A DNA stretch of 64,000 nucleotides from Petunia secreta (GCA_029990175.1 JARKIP010000035.1:21503501-21567500), one strand, 5' to 3'. Counted from the first letter of the stretch, positions 23,045 to 35,918 are shown. Notes: generated from the sequence alone by a model not told the origin. Numbers and translations: made by a program.

Positions 23045-24868
23045 TTATGCATCAAGGATTGGCAATGGGTTCTGAACGGTGTTTGTTATCTCTGACCCCT
23101 CAACTTGGATCTGGCCTTTATCTATCAAAGCTTGGATGTGCTTCTTAGGAAAATGGCAATCCTTTGTGTCATGCCCTGATGCGCCCGAATGATAAGCACA
23201 CTGATGAGAATCATCCACCCTATCCCTATGATGCATTCCCCCATTGATCAGTTTTAATACGCCAAAGGCTTGTAATTTCTGAAAGAGATCAGCATAAAAG
23301 TCCCCAATTGGTGTGAAGTCAATCTTTTTCTCTTGACGCACCTTCTCACAATTCGCTCTTGGGCGAATACCGCGAGAGCCCCTTGGTCGATAAGCAGGGT
23401 TCTGTGTAGCCTGAAATTGGCTGTATGGAACTTTGTGAATGTTGTTTTTAGGTTGCGCAGGTGGAACATGCCAATGTGTATAAAATGATGTTAGAGCATA
23501 TGGCTGTGCTGCGTGAACTGAATATTGGGGTGGAGGGATAAAGTATTGTGGATTTTGTGGGGAGTAGTATTGTGAAGGGTGTATTTGTGGTTGGTTTGAA
23601 TAGGTCTGCTTGTTACCTTTCTCACTCCAAGTTCTTGCGCCCAAACCTACCATGGCCACATCATCATTCTTTTTCTTCCCAAGACCATTGGATCCTGATT
23701 GCAATGCCTGAGTGGTGGCTCTCAGAGTTGCTGGATTGACAATCTTCCCAGCCTTGATTCCTCTTTCAATCATTTCTCCAATTCTCTAAGCTTCACTGAA
23801 TTGCTTCCCGATGGAAGAGGTCATTGCTTGGTAATATGTCTAATCAAGCACTTTAATGAATTCTTCGACCATTTTCTCATCAGGTATTAGAGGGCTGACA
23901 CGAGCTGCCTGTTCGCGCCATCTGTAGGCATACTCTTTGAAACTTTCATCTAGTTTCTTTGTGGTCATCTTCAAAGAAGAACGATCAAGGGCAACCTCTA
24001 TTTTGAACTCAAAGTTATTTAGAAAGGCTTTGGCCATGTCATCAAAAGTGACCCATTTTGAAACATCTTGCTGGATAAACCATTCTATTGCCGGTCCTCC
24101 CAAACTGTCGGCAAAGTACGCCATCAGCAACTCATCTTTTCAAATGCCTCTCATCTTGTTTAGGTAAATCAAGTGGATTCTTGGGTCATCTATCCCTATG
24201 TATAGATCAAAATTGGGTACAGTGAAACCTTAAGGTAAAGGCACATGTGGAAACAAACACAGGTCTTTGTATGAAACATTAACCTTGCCCCCGTGGCCTG
24301 TATGTTTTTCATAGCTTGCTCCAAGCTTTTAGATTTTTGAGCCAAATCATTCTTTTTTGTCTTTCCTAACCTATCAACATCAGCATGTGATTGTGGATGA
24401 TATCTCAGATCATATGACTCGGTTTTGAGAAAGATATTCCCCTTAGCTCGGCCAAATTGTTGATCCCTGGTCCTCAATCGTGAGTCGATGTTCGACCGTT
24501 GCAAAGTGGATCCCCTAGGAACTGAGAATGCTAGAACAGGAGCCTGGGGTGGGAGCTATTTTCCATGATGTGGAAATTTTCTCAATTTGTACGTTAGAGG
24601 GTCCGATTTCATTGTTATTAGAACCTAGATGTGGAGCAAAGCTTGGAGGGTAATGGGATCCCTCAACAACTGTAGATTTCCCTTACCCAGGTGGCTGAGC
24701 GTTTGGCACGAAACCTTCGATACCAGTAGGAACAGGAGAGGGATGTGCTGCCGTAAAGTTACGACACATTTCCATCATCATTTGTTTCAAACTTGTAAAA
24801 TCCTCAGCCATCTTGGCCTGTTGCTCAGCCAAGAGAGCCAACTCAGAATTCTCAATTTCCTCAGCCAT
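23045..24868 (-). pseudogene. Decayed gag of the Ogre-like element
   Basis: Minus-strand segments in order: 24868-24683 (MAEEIENSELALLAEQQAKM; coiled N-terminus), 24504-24196, 24130-23840 (YFADSLGGPAIEWFIQQDVS, the capsid-like core with 'FKEYAYRWREQAARVSPLI'), and 23773-23045. The last has a glutamine/proline/tyrosine-rich linker and then a zinc-knuckle-like CAYHSGASGHDTKDCHFPKK and HIQALIDKG. Stops and frame changes separate the segments, so no full Gag can be made. Length (about 1.8 kb) and order are normal for the lineage. Confidence 0.8.
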
Positions 24869-26574
24869 TGTGGTTGGTACGACTGCAGGGAGGGATGAAA
24901 GAATGCTTGTCCAGTCACCGTGAAACTCTAAATACTAAGGTAAATATATTGGGGTAGGACAAAAATGCACACTGACAAGCCTAAGGTTGTTATGCGTCAT
25001 CCCGAAAAGGTTCACGGCATATGCCGCATGTATCGCCCTTATCCCCCAAAGATTGCTTACGTGCCTTGAGAAAAATCAGAACAAAATTGTAACTGGCACG
25101 TAATTAGAACAAGGACAAACGTGAATGATTTTTTTAATTTATTTTTAACCTCTTTTTCTAACACAAAAATATAATTTAGACAAACGACACGAGACAGACT
25201 CAAAATAAACTGCTTAACGTGATACATGAGTCAAAAGATATATACAAACTGACACATTCGGTGGGTACACCTAAATGGTAAAAATAATGAGACTCGACAT
25301 TTTAGCGAAGTCAGATTATTCCATGAGGATCGACGCAAAATACAACTTAGCTAATTGCAATTTATCGTCTGTACCCTGTCTTGACCTTGAAAAAAAATAC
25401 AATACAAAGTAAAGTGGGACTCTATAAAAACACTTTTTTTTAATGAAAATTTAAGACTCAACCCGAGGGAGGTTCTAACGAAACTTAAGAACAGATTATG
25501 AAACAAACTATTTTTTTATCCCAAAGGTGATTCCAAAATCTGACTTTATGACAACACAAAGATGGACACAATTTTTTTTGAGTAAACTCTTTGATCTAAT
25601 TCGAAAAAGAATCTTAGAGTATTTACAAAATTTGGTCATTATGACGACACAAAGACACAAAATATTACACGAATAGATACAAAATTAGTTTACAAAAATT
25701 GACCATTATGACGGCGTAAAACCCCGATAAATTACTTTCCAAAATATGGACTTGACTTGGACTTAGACTCAAAGACAAAAGGGTCCTAAAATTTCGCCAT
25801 TATACCGGCGCAAAACTATAACAGCGCAAAACTATGACAAATTATTTTCTAATACTTGAGACCAAACCCGTACCAAAAATTAGACTCTAAAAGTTCTTGA
25901 AAAAAAATTCGCCATTATAACGGTGTAAAATGACAACTAAAGATATTTTGAGACACGGGACTAAACCCATTTTTCATTTTTCTCTCTTTTTTTTTTTCAA
26001 AATTTAACACCCACCCCCGGTGATCGGTCAGCATAACAACCCTCTTTCTACAACAAATGCAACACATAAGATGCCAATAGTGTGTCTTTTCAGGACACGG
26101 GCTCATCTTGACTCAAAGGGGTCGCCTAGACAAGTACAATACCGGTGTACCGCACCTCATTAAGTCAAATATGATATAGATAATTGGGCCTAAAGGTTTA
26201 ACTCTAGGTGACACAACTGACTCAGTGTCTAGACTGGCTGAAAAAACCTAGTGGACAAACCGGGCGAAAAGCGCATCAGGGCCATCTGGAAACAGTGTGT
26301 CCGGCCTAAAATCCCATCACGCCTTCCTCCTAAATCATGGGCAATTTAGTAAGAAAGTCCCAGATGCCACAAGCAATCTGGTACGTGCACGTGTGCATGT
26401 GTTTCAGAGACTCAGAGGGTTGCGGAGGAAGACAGTTTATATACAGTTCAACAATATCAAACCAGTAACATTCAATTTTTCATGTGATAACGGCAAGAAT
26501 ATAACAGCCAAATATTTAATAAATTAAAACATTCGACAATTTTTTCAAAGCCGGAGATTCTAGTTTTCACTAAT
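24869..26574 (-). other. 5' leader of the Ogre-like element
   Basis: 1.7 kb between primer site and gag. Full Ogre elements have an additional ORF here; I see none. A phrase like GCCATTATAACGGCGCAAAA recurs near 25636, 25704, 25796 and 25909 at uneven spacing (about 70-110 bp), a degenerate repeat inside the leader. Confidence 0.55.
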
Positions 26575-26596
26575 GTCCTCAGTGGAGTCGCCAAGC
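26575..26596 (-). other. Primer-binding site of the Ogre-like element
   Basis: The minus strand immediately after the 5' LTR reads GCTTGGCGACTCCACTGAGG. This resembles the tRNA-Arg-type primer site reported for Ogre elements (from memory, not checked). Confidence 0.65.
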
Positions 26597-29500
26597 TATC
26601 ACGCCCTAAAAAAATTACTTGAAGTTTATTATTTAAAGGCTTGAGACTGGTGTTAAAAAGGTACAAAGTTATTTAGAGAACTCGGAGTCGCCACTTGATA
26701 AGTTTAAGGTGTGTCATGTGACCAAAAGGTACTTTGGAACACCTCTGACTCGTCTAATGGTCTGCGTTAGAGATTCGGGTAAGGTTCTCAGTTGACTCTC
26801 GGGAAGGTATTAGGCACCCTCGAGTCCTGTGCTAAGCACAGGTTCTTTATTGTCGCAATTTTAATTTATTAAATATGGTTGTTATTTTAATGCCGTTAAT
26901 TTGAATTTGTACTTTGATTAAAAAAATTTAAAAGCGCCGTTCCTATCCAACCTCACAAAGGGCTGGTTAAATTTACAATATTGATTTAATTAAAATTGAA
27001 AGTGTATCATCCCTTTCAAACCTCACAGAGGACTGATTTATTTCAAAAGAATTTATTTAAACTCAAAAAAATTTATTAATTGTTACTTGGAAGTGAAACA
27101 ATTATTTTTCTCAACAGTTTTTTTTTCCGAGTTTTAAAATGACGTGAACTTAAAGTATTTACCATGAGTTGTCAAAAGATTATTTAGCCAAACTTAAGAG
27201 ATAAGGCTATGTGTTACTTATACAAGTGGGACTGTTTTATTAAAGGAAAAGCTGAATTGCAAACTGTTTCTGCAAAAGGCGTGTTGGGCTAGCTCAGTTT
27301 GCGAAAATGGGTCGATTTTTACAGAACTGTTACATTATGTTTCTATACCAAGTGGCTGTTTTGTGATTGTTTTTTGTAAAAAGTTATTATGGGCCTACAT
27401 GTTGAACTTTTAATATTTAGCCAACTTTAACAAAAGATTGGCATATTAAGCAGATCAACTTTACAAAAGATTGGCACATACTCAATTATCTATTTAAGTA
27501 CAATTTTCAGTCTATTTTCGCGAAGGGCATTCTGCACGTTTTGAGCCTCACATTTGCACTTATAATCATATTTTTGACTTGTTCTTTTAGAAATAGCAAT
27601 AATTCCCAGATTTACGAATGTGTACAATTTATAGAAAATAACCCAAATTACATAAAACGGCTAGAGCTTAAAGTTTTCATTTTTGATGGTTAAATCCTAA
27701 GTTTGCCTAACTGTTGAGGGGTGAAAGGCTATTCATATTTGCTGCCCTTAAACTTAGTTTGCATTCACGTCATAATCTTGCAATGCCATTCCTTTTTTTA
27801 TCCCAAGTTTACCAAGTTAAACAATTTATTTTACAAGAGATAAAATTTAAATTTTCCATCTTTCTCATGCTTCCTTTACTCTCAAGAGTGCAAATGTGAA
27901 AACGAACGTGAACATAAATATTTTAACTATTTTGGTTCTCATCATCTTAGTCCATATGAACATAAACATTTAAACTATATCTTTTTTTGACTATCTTCAA
28001 CTTAAAAAAAACGCAACACGACTAAAGAGTCATATTGATAGACATACATGAGCAAAAACAACTTCAATAAACCATACATTGAGCGATTCCATACATAGGT
28101 ACAGTAGGCATCCAAAGAAAAATACAATATGGAGGAAATGTTTACCTAGTATGTAGAATTTCCTCAAGTTAAATAGCAATGAAGACCTTGAGCCAAAACC
28201 AAAACCAGAACCAAACCAAAAAAGAACTTCAATATCCAGCCTAATCCAACAAACAAAAACAGCCCACTCTTACCCTTTCTTTTGACTTAAAACCCAAACA
28301 TTTACAACCCCAAAGACTCTTAAGAGTAGTAGTCTTTGGTTCTAAATTCTTTGATCTACTTACTTTTTTTTTACTTACTCTTCTTGTGTTTCAACCAGTA
28401 GTTGGTGTTAAAATGAGGAGTAAATGCTCCTATTTATGGCTGAAAAATGAGGCTAAAGGGTGGAGTATAGACTTGTACAAAAGTACAAGCCCACACTCAT
28501 ACTACTTGAGCGTTTTGGTGCTAGTTTCAGTATGGTACAGCAGCTCTAAACACTATTTTTCAGCCACATAAAACTGTCCTAAAGGCTGAAAATGTACAAG
28601 TAGGGTCCTTTAAAAGGATACCAAACACTCATCACTAACTTAAGGGGTCTAGGACCAACTAAACCAACTAAATCAGCCCCAAAAAACACTAAAACTGGAA
28701 TATAGAACGGACTTAAAGAAATCTGATGCTAACTAAAAATATAGACAACAGAGTTAGATATAAAATTTCACTAAACTTATACAAAATCATACATCATGCC
28801 CAAAGTTAATCAAACTATAGAACAACCTATCAAATTTCTCACTTGAAGAAACTACTACACAATTAAACAGACTACCATAGCTAAGATAAGACTACATATG
28901 CTCGAACTAAAGCTATAGAGAAAAAAGAAGGCTACAATTTCATGTTCAAGCCGTGACTAAATCAGTCAAAAACCAAATCCCCTCTTTGAACAAAGAAAAC
29001 AGGACATGGAACAACCAAACATTTGTTTAATATTGAACAATATTAATATATACGAACAAGTAGCATACATATTATTGACATTTATTTCATGACTAAACAT
29101 TCACATACATGGTGATATATATGCCAAAACTAATTAAAACAGTGAGCATACATGATAATTCTACACTTAACATTAACTAAACTAAACAATGAAACAAGAA
29201 ATAGGTATTTCAGTTGTGACCCGTCATTGCTAAATCATCGACACCATAGCATACGAAATCAGCTACCTCGCTGCTTCGATCAAACTGCGACAACGCCACA
29301 AACTGCCTAAAACAGTCAGCCCCGCCACTGCTACATCATCGTACTCCACCACTTATATCCACAACAACTGAAACAAAAACCATTACCTCTACGCCCGCAG
29401 TCTTGCTAGCGACATCACCCCGATACAGATAACCAAAAACATCACAACCCTCTGCTTCACTCTCGCCATCACCACGACATCATTGCTTACGCATCACCAC

Positions 29501-30422
29501 TGTCCCAAATGATACCATAACAGCCCCTCCACCACAATCAAAACGAACCAAACACCCACACCCCACTGCCCTAAACAAACCCCCTTTCCGGCATCAGAAA
29601 CGGTAGCAGCACCCACGACAGTACCATATCATCATCATCACAGCCATAACAAGGAAAGAAAAACAAAATAAGAAGAAGAAAAACGAAAAAAAAAGCAGAA
29701 ACGGGATAGAGAAACAGGAGGGGAAAACGGGAAGCAGGGAACGGGGTATTGGGAGATGGGGGTGAAACAGGTGAGGGGAAAATGGAGAGGAAGAGAGGGA
29801 ACCAAACTATACCAGAAAAAATATAGGTGAACGGATTTTAAACTTTGACCGACACTTTGACTCCTGATCTATGCCAAACGGCTTAGATTTTGAAGAAAAC
29901 AAGTTGAGAAATGGAATGTGGGGGTCAAGATCTTTTAAATGGCGTATTATAGTATTTTTTCCGACCACCGAAGGCGGTGGTCCGGTGACGGAGCAGCGGC
30001 GGCGTTGGTGGCAGAGACGATTTCCGGCGGCCTGGCGAAATTTTGCAAGGGCTTCGCCAGCTTGATGAAGCTAAGGAGGTGTGAGTGAATTATGGGTGGT
30101 TTTTTTTATATAGGTGGGGTGTGGGCTGGGTAAACAAGTGGGCTGACGGGCCAATATTTTGGGCTATTATTTTTTACAAATGGCCATTAAAATAATTGAT
30201 ACACACACAACTAACTAAAATTAAACCACATACTTTACAATACTATCACAATTAAACTATAGAATCAAAAATTAAACACATAAGTAGTAATTTTGGAAAT
30301 TTTCATATTTCACATCCCAATTAATGACAAACTTCCAGGAAAACCTGTCAAAATTTTCTAAGAATCTAACACAGCTATTTTGAGCACTTTTGAATTTCGT
30401 GTGCTAAAATTATGTGATTACA
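26597..30422 (-). repeat. 5' LTR of the Ogre-like element
   Basis: 3,826 bp, matching 13553-17441 end to end. On the plus strand it starts TATCACGCC (the terminal TG has mutated to TA) and ends GTGATTACA. The satellite array of the host resumes directly after the TATAG duplication. The LTR includes the conserved GC-rich block at about 29985-30065. Confidence 0.9.
30105..30112 (-). promoter_or_regulatory. TATA box of the Ogre-like element (5' LTR)
   Basis: TATATAAA on the minus strand, about 310 bp downstream of the LTR's own start (30422). If it is used, U3 is only about 0.34 kb and R plus U5 fill about 3.5 kb. Confidence 0.55.
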
Positions 30423-30880
30423 TATAGTATACCAAAAAGCTATACTTCCTTAAAAATAATAAAAATTGAAATATGTATGTGTTCTATAACGTCTCGAACT
30501 TTGATTCGAACATAACAAGATATACCACAAGAATATATAGTATACCAAAAAGGTATACTTTGCTCAAAATAATAATAACTGAAATATTTATTTGTTTGAT
30601 AGTATCGAACCTTTGATCCAAACATTAAAGAGTATACCAAAAGAGTATACGGTATACCAAAAAGATATATTCCGTTAAAAACAACAACAAAAAAAATATC
30701 TATATATTCTGTAACATCTCGCACTTCGATCCATACATAACAAGGTATACCAAAAGAGCATACAGTATACCAAAAAGGTATACTTTATTCAAAACAATAA
30801 TAATCGAAACTTCTATTTGTTATAGCATCTAACACTTCGATCCAAACACAAAAGGATACTAATAAAATATATTGTCTACT
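30423..30880. repeat. Dimeric tandem repeat array (right part)
   Basis: Continuation of the array at 12045-13552. It contains the same monomers, with type B starts near 30484 and 30713. The first five bases TATAG are the target duplication of the retrotransposon. Confidence 0.85.
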
Positions 30881-31925
30881 ACATACGTATTTAATAAAAA
30901 AAAGAATTATATTATTTTATCTCGTATAAAAATAAAATGTTAAATCAAAATTCACCTTGGCTTGAGTAAAGTAATACTTATTGATAACAAGTTGATTTTA
31001 TCAAAAAATTGGAAGGATAAAGGAAAGAGTACAACTTTGATTTGTACCATTTTTTAATCCAAATTCTACTAATTGATTCAAGCAGCAAGCTTACAAACCA
31101 GCAATATATACAAAAGTAGCATACTTATGTTGTTCTTTTTTTTAATAATAAAGAAGAAAAAACCTTTAAGCTGATTGGTAAAACAAAAATAGTATTCAAT
31201 TTTATAATGACAAACACATTCAGTCCCTGTATCCCACAATTCCTATCATCTCTTACAATCGTAGTTCCTAATCTATCAAAGATAATACTCCAAAATATCA
31301 TAACTACCCATTTAGAACACAGATAATAAAGTAATTTCATCTAAATTCAAAATTATGTAAATACATCAATATTTAGATAGATCAATAACAACACTCACAA
31401 AATACAATTTGAATCAAAGATGTTGAAATTATCAAATGCACGAAAAGGTATAAAGCTTTTTTCTTAAAAAATAATTAAATTTCAGAAAAAAATTTAGATG
31501 AAGAATAATAATCCCTAAAATTGGAGATTAATCCCCAATTTTAGTAGCAGAAACTAACCAGTAAATCTAAACTCCTACATTGTCCCATATCTAACATTCA
31601 GTTTACTTAAAAATTGAAAGTGATATTCATGGATATGAGGAGAGAAAAGAAGAGAGACGATTTTGAAATGGGGGGAGAGAAAGGAAGAGAGAGAAGAGAG
31701 AAAGTAGATATGAGGGGACATAACTGATGAAAGAGATTTAATTCTGGTAAAGTTGAATTGGGTCTTCAGATTCTAAATGGATGGGTAAGCGGGTAATATT
31801 TCTATTGCAAATGGGTATTGTAGGTAATATTTTTATTCCAAATTGTGGATAGAGTGATATTAAATTTAAAAGGGGTAAGAATGGGTAATTACTTAGGAAT
31901 ATATGGTACGTGGTTAAAATTCTCC
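30881..31925. other. Right part of the candidate satellite-bearing MULE
   Basis: AT-rich DNA without a recognisable gene. A purine-rich block (about 31630-31735, repeated GAGAGAAAGGAAGAGAG-type sequence) mirrors the pyrimidine tract at the other end, and the segment ends with the candidate terminal repeat TTAAAATTCTCC. Confidence 0.45.
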
Positions 31926-31934
31926 AAAAATAAT

Positions 31935-34263
31935 TTCAAGTGTTTATAGTTAGAAATAACGACAATTCGGTCGTACTTAGGTCATGACCCAAATTTTTGA
32001 TTGTACCGTGTGGAAGCCCGACATCCTCCCTTAGATCCATCGGGTAAACTCTTATTTCATGAATTAATAAAATACATATAAAACAACCTTTAAGATTAGA
32101 AAAAGACTTAGAAAGATACTGAATATACTTATATATATATGCTATATATAAGAATTTACAGCTGCCTACCCAATACAGTTGGTTTAGAGCTATCAAAACT
32201 AGACATCTATAAGTGCAACATACATCTCTCGAATGGAGAAAAACTAGATTATCCAAAATAATAAATAGAACTGTTTTCCTTCCTAGACAAGAACTGGCTC
32301 ACCCTGATAGCTGATAACGCCTTTGCTTCGCAATCTCGAGTCACATATGGTCCGAGAGCAAAACCTACCGAAATCAAGTAAATAGACAAGAAACAAACAA
32401 ATGATGAGCCAAAAGGACTCCGTAAGTGAGGGAAGGTTAGCCATCCCGAAGAAGCAGATAAGCTATTTAAAGAGTTGAGAGGAATAGAAAGCAACCAGAA
32501 ACACATATCATAAAAACAAAGCACAGAACAATCAGTCACATCGTACGAGGCATGAAACAACCAGTAACAACATACTCAACAACCCGTGCAATGAAATTGG
32601 ATGAATACATTACGATGCAATGGGGTCACATGTGCCTTGGGGTCTCTCTGTATCAAAACTCCATTGATTACCAGAAGAGAGCCGACATAGGGACTACCTT
32701 GTATGTCAAAAAACCGAAGCGAGACTACCTCACTTAACGGAGTAACCAGGGCAGGACCACATCGATTGTCAGGGTCACTTATAACAATACAACTATCACC
32801 GGTACAGGACCATATCATCATCAAGGTGATGTCGTAAGTTCACAACTTAGCAAGATACGTCTAATCCCAGTTAGTATTCATATCAAGATTCACATCAACA
32901 TATTAAACAACTACACACGAAGCTCCGGCATAGTAAGTACGCCTTATCGGCAGCTACACATTTGAAGAAAACGTGCATTGGACATCCATAAAGGCCAAAG
33001 GCCATACAAGAGTAGGATGAATCCACTTACCTTTTGTCTAAAGCCGAATCGATTTCTGGACAAACTCTTTTTTTCCCGACGCCTTTTGAAACTTTCTTTC
33101 TCTATTCCAAGGGAAAAAGCCACATATATTAGTGCCAACATAACGGACATTTAACTATGAGCCGGAAAAGGAAAGAAATTATGAAATTACCCCTGGGCAC
33201 GGCTCATCCAAAAACCCATAACGATATATTTCCGGACTCCCATAGTCTTATCAATCTAATGATACCATTTGTTACATAATTGGGTCAAATTTGACTAAAT
33301 TCCATAATTTCATAAGTTAGAGTTCCAACCCTATTCTTCCCCGAGCTAAATCCCATGAATTCACACCTAATAACTTTTAATTAACAACATCATATAATTA
33401 GAAAATCTTACTTGGATCTCAGGAGATTTTTGGTAGCTGAAGATCACCCTTGGACCAACCCTAATCGATAGATTTTGGAATAAATGAATGCTGGCCTACG
33501 ATGGGTCATTTTATACCCTGAAACTGGCGCCTTTGCGCACACCTGGGCGTTGTTGCGCCACGATCACTTTGCCCTCACACTGCCAAGTGCTGCCGCACTA
33601 AAGAAGCAGTAGAAACCAGCTCTATAGCGCAGCACAAGGCGCGACCCCACAGGGGAGATGCCAAGCAGTACACCAGCATTAGCTAGTGTTGAACTATGGG
33701 TCCGAACGGGACCATATGAGACTCGGAATGACCCCTAATCTTTCCATGTGGGCTATACAACTCATGTACGACATACTCGTGAAGAAGGATCTTGAATTGG
33801 ATCCACGAAACACAAGATAAGACCTAAATTGAAAGAGGTCAAATCCTTAACCTTCAGAAATTTAGCAAAAACTATCCGAAGGACTTTAGATTTCCCTTCC
33901 AAAAATTCACACAGTTCACAAATGATCATAAAAATCTAACGGCGCTTTAGGATTTCAAATTGGAGCTTATTTACTCAAATCGAGCTCGATAACCTCTTTT
34001 AAACTTTACCGACAACAACAATTAAAACCTTTTTTCAAGACCTACCAAACAAGGTTCGATTCATCTCAAACTATACAAACCGATCCTAATGGAACTTACA
34101 GAACTTTTTAGCCTATCAGCATATCAATCGGAGTCCTAACTCCCATAACGACTAGTGAAGGTCGTTTCAACTTATTCATATAATGAGCAAAATAATATGT
34201 ACATTTTGCATATAGATGAGGCCAAATTGTACTTACTTCAGTGATTCACAAAAAACATATGAT
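31935..34263 (-). mobile_element. LTR-like sequence of uncertain gypsy family
   Basis: No ORF is meaningful. The composition and phrases resemble Solanaceae gypsy LTRs in antisense: GTCATGACCC near the left end (31981), GGGTCATTTTATACCCTGAA followed by CGCCTTTGCGC and GCGTTGTTGCGCC near 33500-33560. I cannot define both ends or a target duplication. It directly abuts the last ~33 bp of the 5' LTR of the next element, so that LTR was cut by this insertion or by a deletion. Confidence 0.3.
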
Positions 34264-34265
34264 GT

Positions 34266-34297
34266 TTAACCTAGACGTACAAATTTAGGCATAAACA
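34266..34297 (+). repeat. Stub of the 5' LTR
   Basis: TTTAACCTAGACGTACAAAT and TTAGGCATAAACA match the last 32-33 bp of the LTRs ending at 40361 and 41204. The rest of the LTR is gone. Confidence 0.8.
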
Positions 34298-34299
34298 GT

Positions 34300-34319
34300 T
34301 TGGCACCCACCGTGGGGCC
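34300..34319 (+). other. Primer-binding site of the Tat-like element
   Basis: TTGGCACCCACCGTGGGGCC follows the LTR stub after a 2-nt spacer. TTGGCGCCCACCGTGGGGC-type sites occur in this lineage. Confidence 0.7.
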
Positions 34320-34359
34320 CATGCCATTGTAGGTATTCTACGAAGGAAAAGGCGCAATT

Positions 34360-35860
34360 ATGTCTGACGATGGTAGCAGCATTCCAAAGAGCATCACAGA
34401 TGCAGCAGATGAATCTGCGAAGGATCTCAACGATCCAAGCGTACAACAAAAGGATCCCATCGAGCAGCCAAAGGATTCTTCTCATGAGCCAATCCCTATT
34501 GCTAGCGATGGTGAGGGCGATCAAGCGCCAACAGATTATTCAGAGTTCAGAGGCTTCCTTTTGTACATCCTCAAAAATGCGTCCGTACAGAACTCAAACA
34601 ACATAGCTGAAGGGATATCCATGAGATTGGGAGCAATGTTTGCTAGTTCGTCATAGAGGCCATTGTATCCGTGAAGACCGACACCCACAGACAACTCACC
34701 AGCACTAGTTCCCAATCGCAGGCTCAACCTGGATGCCGCCCTTGGAAGTTCAGCAACGATCAACAATCAAGACCTTAAGGGAACTCTTGTCATTCAGGAT
34801 CTCATAAAGGAGATGAAGGCCATCCATGACCAAATCGGTAATTTGCCGGGTGCTCCACCCCAAGTTACTATGGTAGATGAGCAGAAGTTCTACAAACATG
34901 CTTACAAAGCAAGCGCTGCGCTGCTTCGCATTCCAGAGCACTTTCGCCTGCCGGATAACTTGAAGTATGATGGAACGACCGATCCGAACGAGCACATCGC
35001 TGCTTACTATACGGTTGTGAAGAATAACAAGATTACTGAAGAAGAATCCAGTCTGCTCTGGTGAAGAGATTTGGCTCAACCCTGACCAAAGGAGCCCTCG
35101 CTTGGTACACTCAGCTACCAATGGGATCTATAGAATCATTCACTCAGATGCAACACCTGTTCAAGAAAGAGCATTCTGGTGCCTGCAAGCGGGAGAAGCG
35201 TATGGAAGAGATCTTCGAGATACGACAACATGACAACGAATTGCTGAAAGATTACCTCAATAGATTTCAGAAGGAACGTATGGAGCTCTCTCCGGTCTCT
35301 GATAATATCGTTGTGGTAGCTTTCAGAAAAAGTTTGAATCCAAAGGGATCTTTAGCTACCCGAGAGTTGTAGTGGAATTTGATTCAACACCCAGTATCCA
35401 TATGGACTGCGCTACATCAGAGGTATACTGAGAAACTTCATTTGGAACTAGATCATTCTCATAACCCCGAGGACGAGCGAAGTAAGAGACCAGGAAGCCC
35501 GTCCCTAGAAGAAGAGAGGGATAGTAGAAGGATAAAGCTGAAGAATCAAAATCGAGCGGGCGTCAAGCGGCAGAATAATTCTTGAGCTTTTAGATCCTAG
35601 GAGAAGTGGACTGAACCCCGGAATTACAAGAACTTTGTTCTTCATGTCAATGCTGTGGACCTAGTCGCAAATCACTTTGGTAAACTGGGCCCTAGAGTCC
35701 GATGGCCACCTAACGTGAAAAGATCTACTGGAAGAAACACAACACCCTATTGAGATTTTCATCGTTGCGGTGGCCATGAAACGGTCGATTGCAAAGCGCT
35801 GATGATCTAGATTGAACACTTACTAAAGGAAGGAAATCTCAAAGAGCTGCTAGAAGAAGG
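34360..35860 (+). pseudogene. Broken gag of the Tat-like element
   Basis: Segments: 34360-34656 (acidic N-terminus starting MSDDGSSIPKS), 34813-35064 (HFRLPDNLKYDGTTDPNEHI, the capsid start typical of the lineage), 35061-35372 (LTKGALAWYTQLPMGSIESF, then ELLKDYLNRFQKERMELSPV), and 35379-35585 (basic). The zinc knuckle follows near 35750-35800 as FHRCGGHETVDCKAL; its first cysteine is a TGA stop (35751-35753). Stops and frame shifts between the segments rule out a functional Gag. Confidence 0.8.
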
Positions 35861-35918
35861 CCCCCTTCATTTTAAAGGTTCAGATTCTGAGAACCTAAAG
35901 ACCATCAATGCAATCTTC

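Larger units (their letters stand above)
13553..30422 (-). mobile_element. Complete non-autonomous Ogre/Tat-like LTR retrotransposon
   Basis: Two long direct repeats (13553-17441 and 26597-30422) bound the element. The 5-bp flanks are identical, TATAG at 13548-13552 and 30423-30427, so it is one intact insertion. Minus-strand orientation is set by the gag remnant, by a polypurine tract beside the left LTR and by a primer-binding site beside the right LTR. Very long LTRs, the primer-site type, and tandem repeats between coding region and 3' LTR are traits of the Ogre/Tat lineage. No protease, reverse transcriptase, RNase H or integrase is found in the 9.2-kb interior, so it must have depended on a partner element. 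Confidence 0.9.
11520..31925. mobile_element. Candidate second Mutator-like element carrying a satellite, split by an LTR retrotransposon
   Basis: The left end GGGAGAATTTCAAAAA faces a right end whose complement reads GGAGAATTTTAACCA. Both are followed by CCCATT-type blocks about 45 bp in, and then by pyrimidine-rich (left) and purine-rich (right) tracts in mirrored positions. The flanking 9-mers are AAAAATAAC (11511-11519) and AAAAATAAT (31926-31934), 8 of 9 identical. Removing the retrotransposon at 13553-30422 leaves about 3.5 kb with no transposase. The terminal repeats are strongly diverged, so this is a moderate call. Confidence 0.4.

Noticed and set aside
23548..24167. Plus-strand frames of 63-76 codons opposite the gag of the Ogre-like element
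   Set aside because: They are the complementary shadow of the minus-strand gag, which carries the recognisable residues.
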